The notes beneath the pieces were generated by a model that was not told the DNA's origin, searched no databases, and saw only the letters and a program-made list of their open reading frames with translations. A DNA stretch of 64,000 nucleotides. Source: Breviolum minutum Mf 1.05b.01. Lineage: Eukaryota; Sar; Dinophyceae; Suessiales; Symbiodiniaceae. The stretch covers positions 344,220 through 408,219 of the forward strand of contig DF239028.1 in NCBI GenBank assembly GCA_000507305.1, in the 5' to 3' direction. Within the stretch, counting starts at the first letter, position 1; every line of letters begins with the position of its first letter. Both the position numbers and the translations under genes were made by a program. Below, piece after piece: positions 61,545-64,000 of this stretch.

Positions 61545-61835
61545 ATGGATTCAACTGTCGATTCCTATTCCACGGACTTTCGGAAAAAAGGATTCATTAT
61601 CTTTGAATCCTCCCAAGCAGGAGGACAGCGTTTTTTTCTCCTAGCAAAACTAAAACGTCCTCCTTACGTCACGGAGGATGGATGGGGGTTTGGATCCTTT
61701 CAGGAGCCTATCATCTTGAGACGTGCCTATCAAGCAAGCGTGAAGTAGCCGAGCCGTAGGATCTACTCAGAAGGGAGGAGCTATGAGTGCCATTCGTTTT
61801 GGAAACATGGGAAGCAAGGAATGATGTTATGGTAA
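61545..61835 (+). pseudogene. ORF interrupted by one in-frame TAG
   Basis: From ATG 61545 the frame reads MDSTVDSYSTDFRKKGFIIF, ESSQAGGQRFFLLAKLKRPP, YVTEDGWGFGSFQEPIILRR and AYQASVK, then TAG (61746). The same frame continues RIYSEGRSYECHSFWKHGKQ to a GTAAGA donor near 61832. Both halves are protein-like, suggesting a nonsense mutation, a short gene followed by another exon, or a small missed intron. Confidence 0.42.
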
Positions 61836-62290
61836 GACATAATCTAAACAGTCAATCATCATATTAGCAATTGAAGATCCGCAATTTTTGAAATGTGTTT
61901 TCTGGAAATTTTGGAAGACAAAATGAGCATCAGGATTGTTACCACATTTTGATTGACCAGCGGAGGGTGAGGTGCATGACTACAACGCGATTTGAGAAGT
62001 TTCATCGTTTCACAATCCATTAAAGATACTGATAGCTGATATCCTTCACCACTTCATCAGTATTTTCCCATAAACATATAATTCTCCAATGATTTCTTGG
62101 GACTTCCGACTTCCATGTATTTTTAGGTCTGTTTTCAAGGCTTCCTTTAAAGGGCTCGGGTCTAAACACCAAGGTCTTATGGCTTTGCACCACCACCTGG
62201 ACTTCCACCACCACCAGGCAAGGGAAAAAATACATCAAAAACCATCGCCTTTAGAGGTTGAGTGTTGAGTTTAGGTAAAATCCAGCTGTT

Positions 62291-62380
62291 TAGGTGGGTT
62301 TTCCCCTCCCCAAATCATCCATTTTTAATAGGGTTTTTCATGATTTTCACCATTCCATTTTTGGGGGGTACCACTTTAGG
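62291..62380. mobile_element. Hairpin family B, copy B4
   Basis: GGTGGGTTTTCCCCTCCCC ... GGGGGGTACCACTTTA around the ATCATCCATTTTTAATAG core; outer ends lost. Confidence 0.75.
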
Positions 62381-62389
62381 GAGTATGAC

Positions 62390-62522
62390 TGGGTGGTGGT
62401 TTTTTCAATTATTTTTGGGGGGGAATTTTGCACGAACCAATTTTTTGTTGGGGAAGGTTTTGATCCCATTTTTGACGTTCATATTTTTCAAAGGGGTTGG
62501 TTGGTTGAAAACCACCAACTAG
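62390..62522. mobile_element. Hairpin family A, copy A12 (expanded)
   Basis: GGGTGGTGGTTTTTTCAA ... GGTTGAAAACCACCAACTAG. Follows a B-family hairpin by about 10 bp. Confidence 0.75.
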
Positions 62523-63118
62523 TTTGAAGGCAAAGCCTGGAAATTTTGGACAATTTTTTTGAGGTTGAGGAATTTGACATCTCAAGAAAACATGGTTTTC
62601 GGCTTAGAGGTAGGTGTTCTTGGCGAAAAATGGTATTCGGCTTTCGTGTTTTTGGCTTGGCTAACTTGAGATTCCTTTGTTTCACCCACATGGCTTCACG
62701 CTCAAGTGGTATATGTTTGGGATGGGAACGGCTGAAGTGAAGTACATATCTCACCAATGGTTTGGGCTATTTTTACCGGTATTTAGGATCTTGAGTTACC
62801 TTACCCAGGTGACAGGAAGCATTTGGTTTGGAGGAAGTTTCCCGTTGAAATAACAGAATTCTGGTCAGATAACTAGAATGTGACCCACAAATAAAAAGAA
62901 TTATGGCACCTGAAACCGATGCTTGTTTGTTTTTTGTCCTGGAAATTTCCATGTGACCAATGATAGGTCATGTTCAATTTTGGAGCGCCAAGTCATAGTG
63001 TTGAATTTGTCATTTGCATTCACCAAAATTGAGACCCCTATTCCCTGTAACAGGTGATGTTTCCAAAGTATGACCGCTGAAATGATTGAACTTGAACAAT
63101 CTTGAAACTAACAGTTAA

Positions 63119-63316
63119 CATCAGTTAACTAACAACAAGAATTCCAAGCTGAATAAATCCAACAAAGGTCACCAGGCCCAAAAAGTTGTAACCCTTTTTT
63201 CCTTCCATCGTGAAGGTAAGTGCCCTGGGGATCTTCTTCGAGCCGTTGCACGCAGTGAAGCGGTGGGGACGCAGATGGTGATGGAGGATGATGGGCTGAA
63301 GCTTGGAACACCCTGA
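63119..63316 (+). CDS. Terminal exon of an unrecognised protein (no ATG)
   Basis: Open for 65 codons with no start: contains KGHQAQKVVTLFSFHREGKC, PGDLLRAVARSEAVGTQMVM and EDDGLKLGTP before TGA 63314. The latter half is convincing; the true acceptor may be within it, e.g. around 63209. An antisense ORF over the same bases is a shadow. Confidence 0.42.
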   Translation, partial: HQLTNNKNSKLNKSNKGHQAQKVVTLFSFHREGKCPGDLLRAVARSEAVGTQMVMEDDGLKLGTP

Positions 63317-63361
63317 ATTTCAAAGAGCCCAGAACTGGTCAAACAAGAGTACATCTAGAAT

Positions 63362-63450
63362 CTAGGTGGTGGTTTCAAACATTTGTATGTTTCACCCCGT
63401 TTTTTTGGGGGGAGATGATCCAATTCGGATGGGTTGAAACCACCAACTAG
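63362..63450. mobile_element. Hairpin family A, copy A13
   Basis: CTAGGTGGTGGTTTCAAA ... GGTTGAAACCACCAACTAG, well preserved. Confidence 0.87.
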
Positions 63451-63686
63451 ATATCTTCGAAGGTATCCGATGCTTGACATTCTAAGCGAGTTATTCTGGT
63501 TTTTTGGTAAAATTGAAATGTTTGAAACGCAATTTGATAGCCGAGTTATTTTTTTTGTTGAACCAGGTTCATGGAACAGTGTTTTTTTCTCGAAGCAATG
63601 AAAATGGTGCCAAGAATGAAATCTCAACATTACTGTATTACATTTAATAACTCTATATTTGTACATCTTGCATCTATTGACTTGAA

Positions 63687-63758
63687 GGCTTCGGCATCAA
63701 AGAAAATCAGTTCCTACGTAAAAGACACCACCCCACCCAGCCCCCAGGTGGAATCAAG
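63687..63758 (+). CDS. Candidate exon with GTATGG donor
   Basis: Reads ASASKKISSYVKDTTPPSPQ then VESR, ending AATCAAG-GTATGG. Short, serine/proline rich. Confidence 0.3.
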
Positions 63759-64000
63759 GTATGGAAGTTTCTGTTAAGACTGAAGCAGATCCAGCAATTT
63801 TTCATCATTCAATGGTGTTAATGTATCACACACGGGACATCTTTTGGATCATAGTCTTTTCCATTAATTTGGAAGATTTATGATCTTAATGTTCCATAGG
63901 TGCAAAAGATAAAAGAAAATTTCATACACATCATCTTTATGGTTTTTTTATTAATTCAAACCTGAAACCTTTTTGTCCTCCATTTTTGAAGGTCAACCCC

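Noticed and set aside
63129-63354. Two overlapping antisense ORFs
   Set aside because: Shadows of the + strand terminal exon at 63119-63316.
1-64000. CRISPR arrays, bacterial promoters, rRNA or tRNA genes
   Set aside because: No regularly spaced repeats of that kind and no recognisable cloverleaf or rRNA core; the repeats here are dispersed hairpins in a eukaryotic context.

Overview
This is nuclear DNA from a eukaryote, most likely a dinoflagellate (core, Symbiodiniaceae/Polarella/Prorocentrum-like); the genus cannot be told from the window. The evidence is a very low coding density, coding DNA chopped into short exons (about 40-240 nt) with GT-AG and some apparent GC-AG introns, every supported coding segment on the + strand (as in dinoflagellate unidirectional gene arrays), intronless genes lying among intron-rich ones, a possible relic of the dinoflagellate spliced leader, expanded PPR and OPR/FAST-like organelle RNA-binding families, and dozens of short hairpin repeats. 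A 687-base N run (10383-11069) shows this is scaffolded assembly. There are no bacterial-style operons, ribosome binding sites or CRISPR arrays.

Layout. (1) About 3.4-12.1 kb, perhaps to 14.8 kb: a split gene for a CSC1/OSCA-type (RSN1_7TM/DUF221) stress-gated cation channel. At least eight small exons can be read, and several join in consistent phase. (2) 13.6-18 kb: isolated exon candidates without a recognised family. (3) 19.2-32.0 kb: a long run of exons each holding one pentatricopeptide repeat or half of one, some intact and some decayed. An intronless AAAP/SLC38-like amino-acid transporter copy with both ends out of frame sits at 27.5-28.7 kb between PPR exons. (4) 32.6-35.6 kb: exons of an OPR/FAST-kinase-like (RAP-protein-type) helical repeat protein. 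(5) 38.5-39.5 kb: three unrecognised exons. (6) 40.3-41.7 kb: an intronless gene fusing a ubiquitin-like domain to 15 BspA-type leucine-rich repeats, the cleanest gene in the window. (7) 42.5-43.9 kb: an RluA-family RNA pseudouridine synthase with a well-defined 520-nt intron. (8) 44-64 kb: many isolated exon candidates with good splice borders but no recognised family.

Between and inside the genes lie short (about 80-135 bp) imperfect hairpins in at least seven sequence families (A-G below), repeatedly within introns or within tens of bases of an exon border. Their ends contain potential splice signals (for example CTAG-GTGGTGGTTTC ... CCACCAACTAG), so they look like non-autonomous MITEs that may act as introner elements. 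This is the most interesting system in the window.

The recognised genes suggest membrane mechano/osmo-sensing (OSCA), organelle RNA processing (PPR, OPR/FAST-like, RluA) and amino-acid transport. They are not obviously one pathway. Exon borders were read by eye and may be off by a few bases; family calls rest on motif recognition, not on searches.
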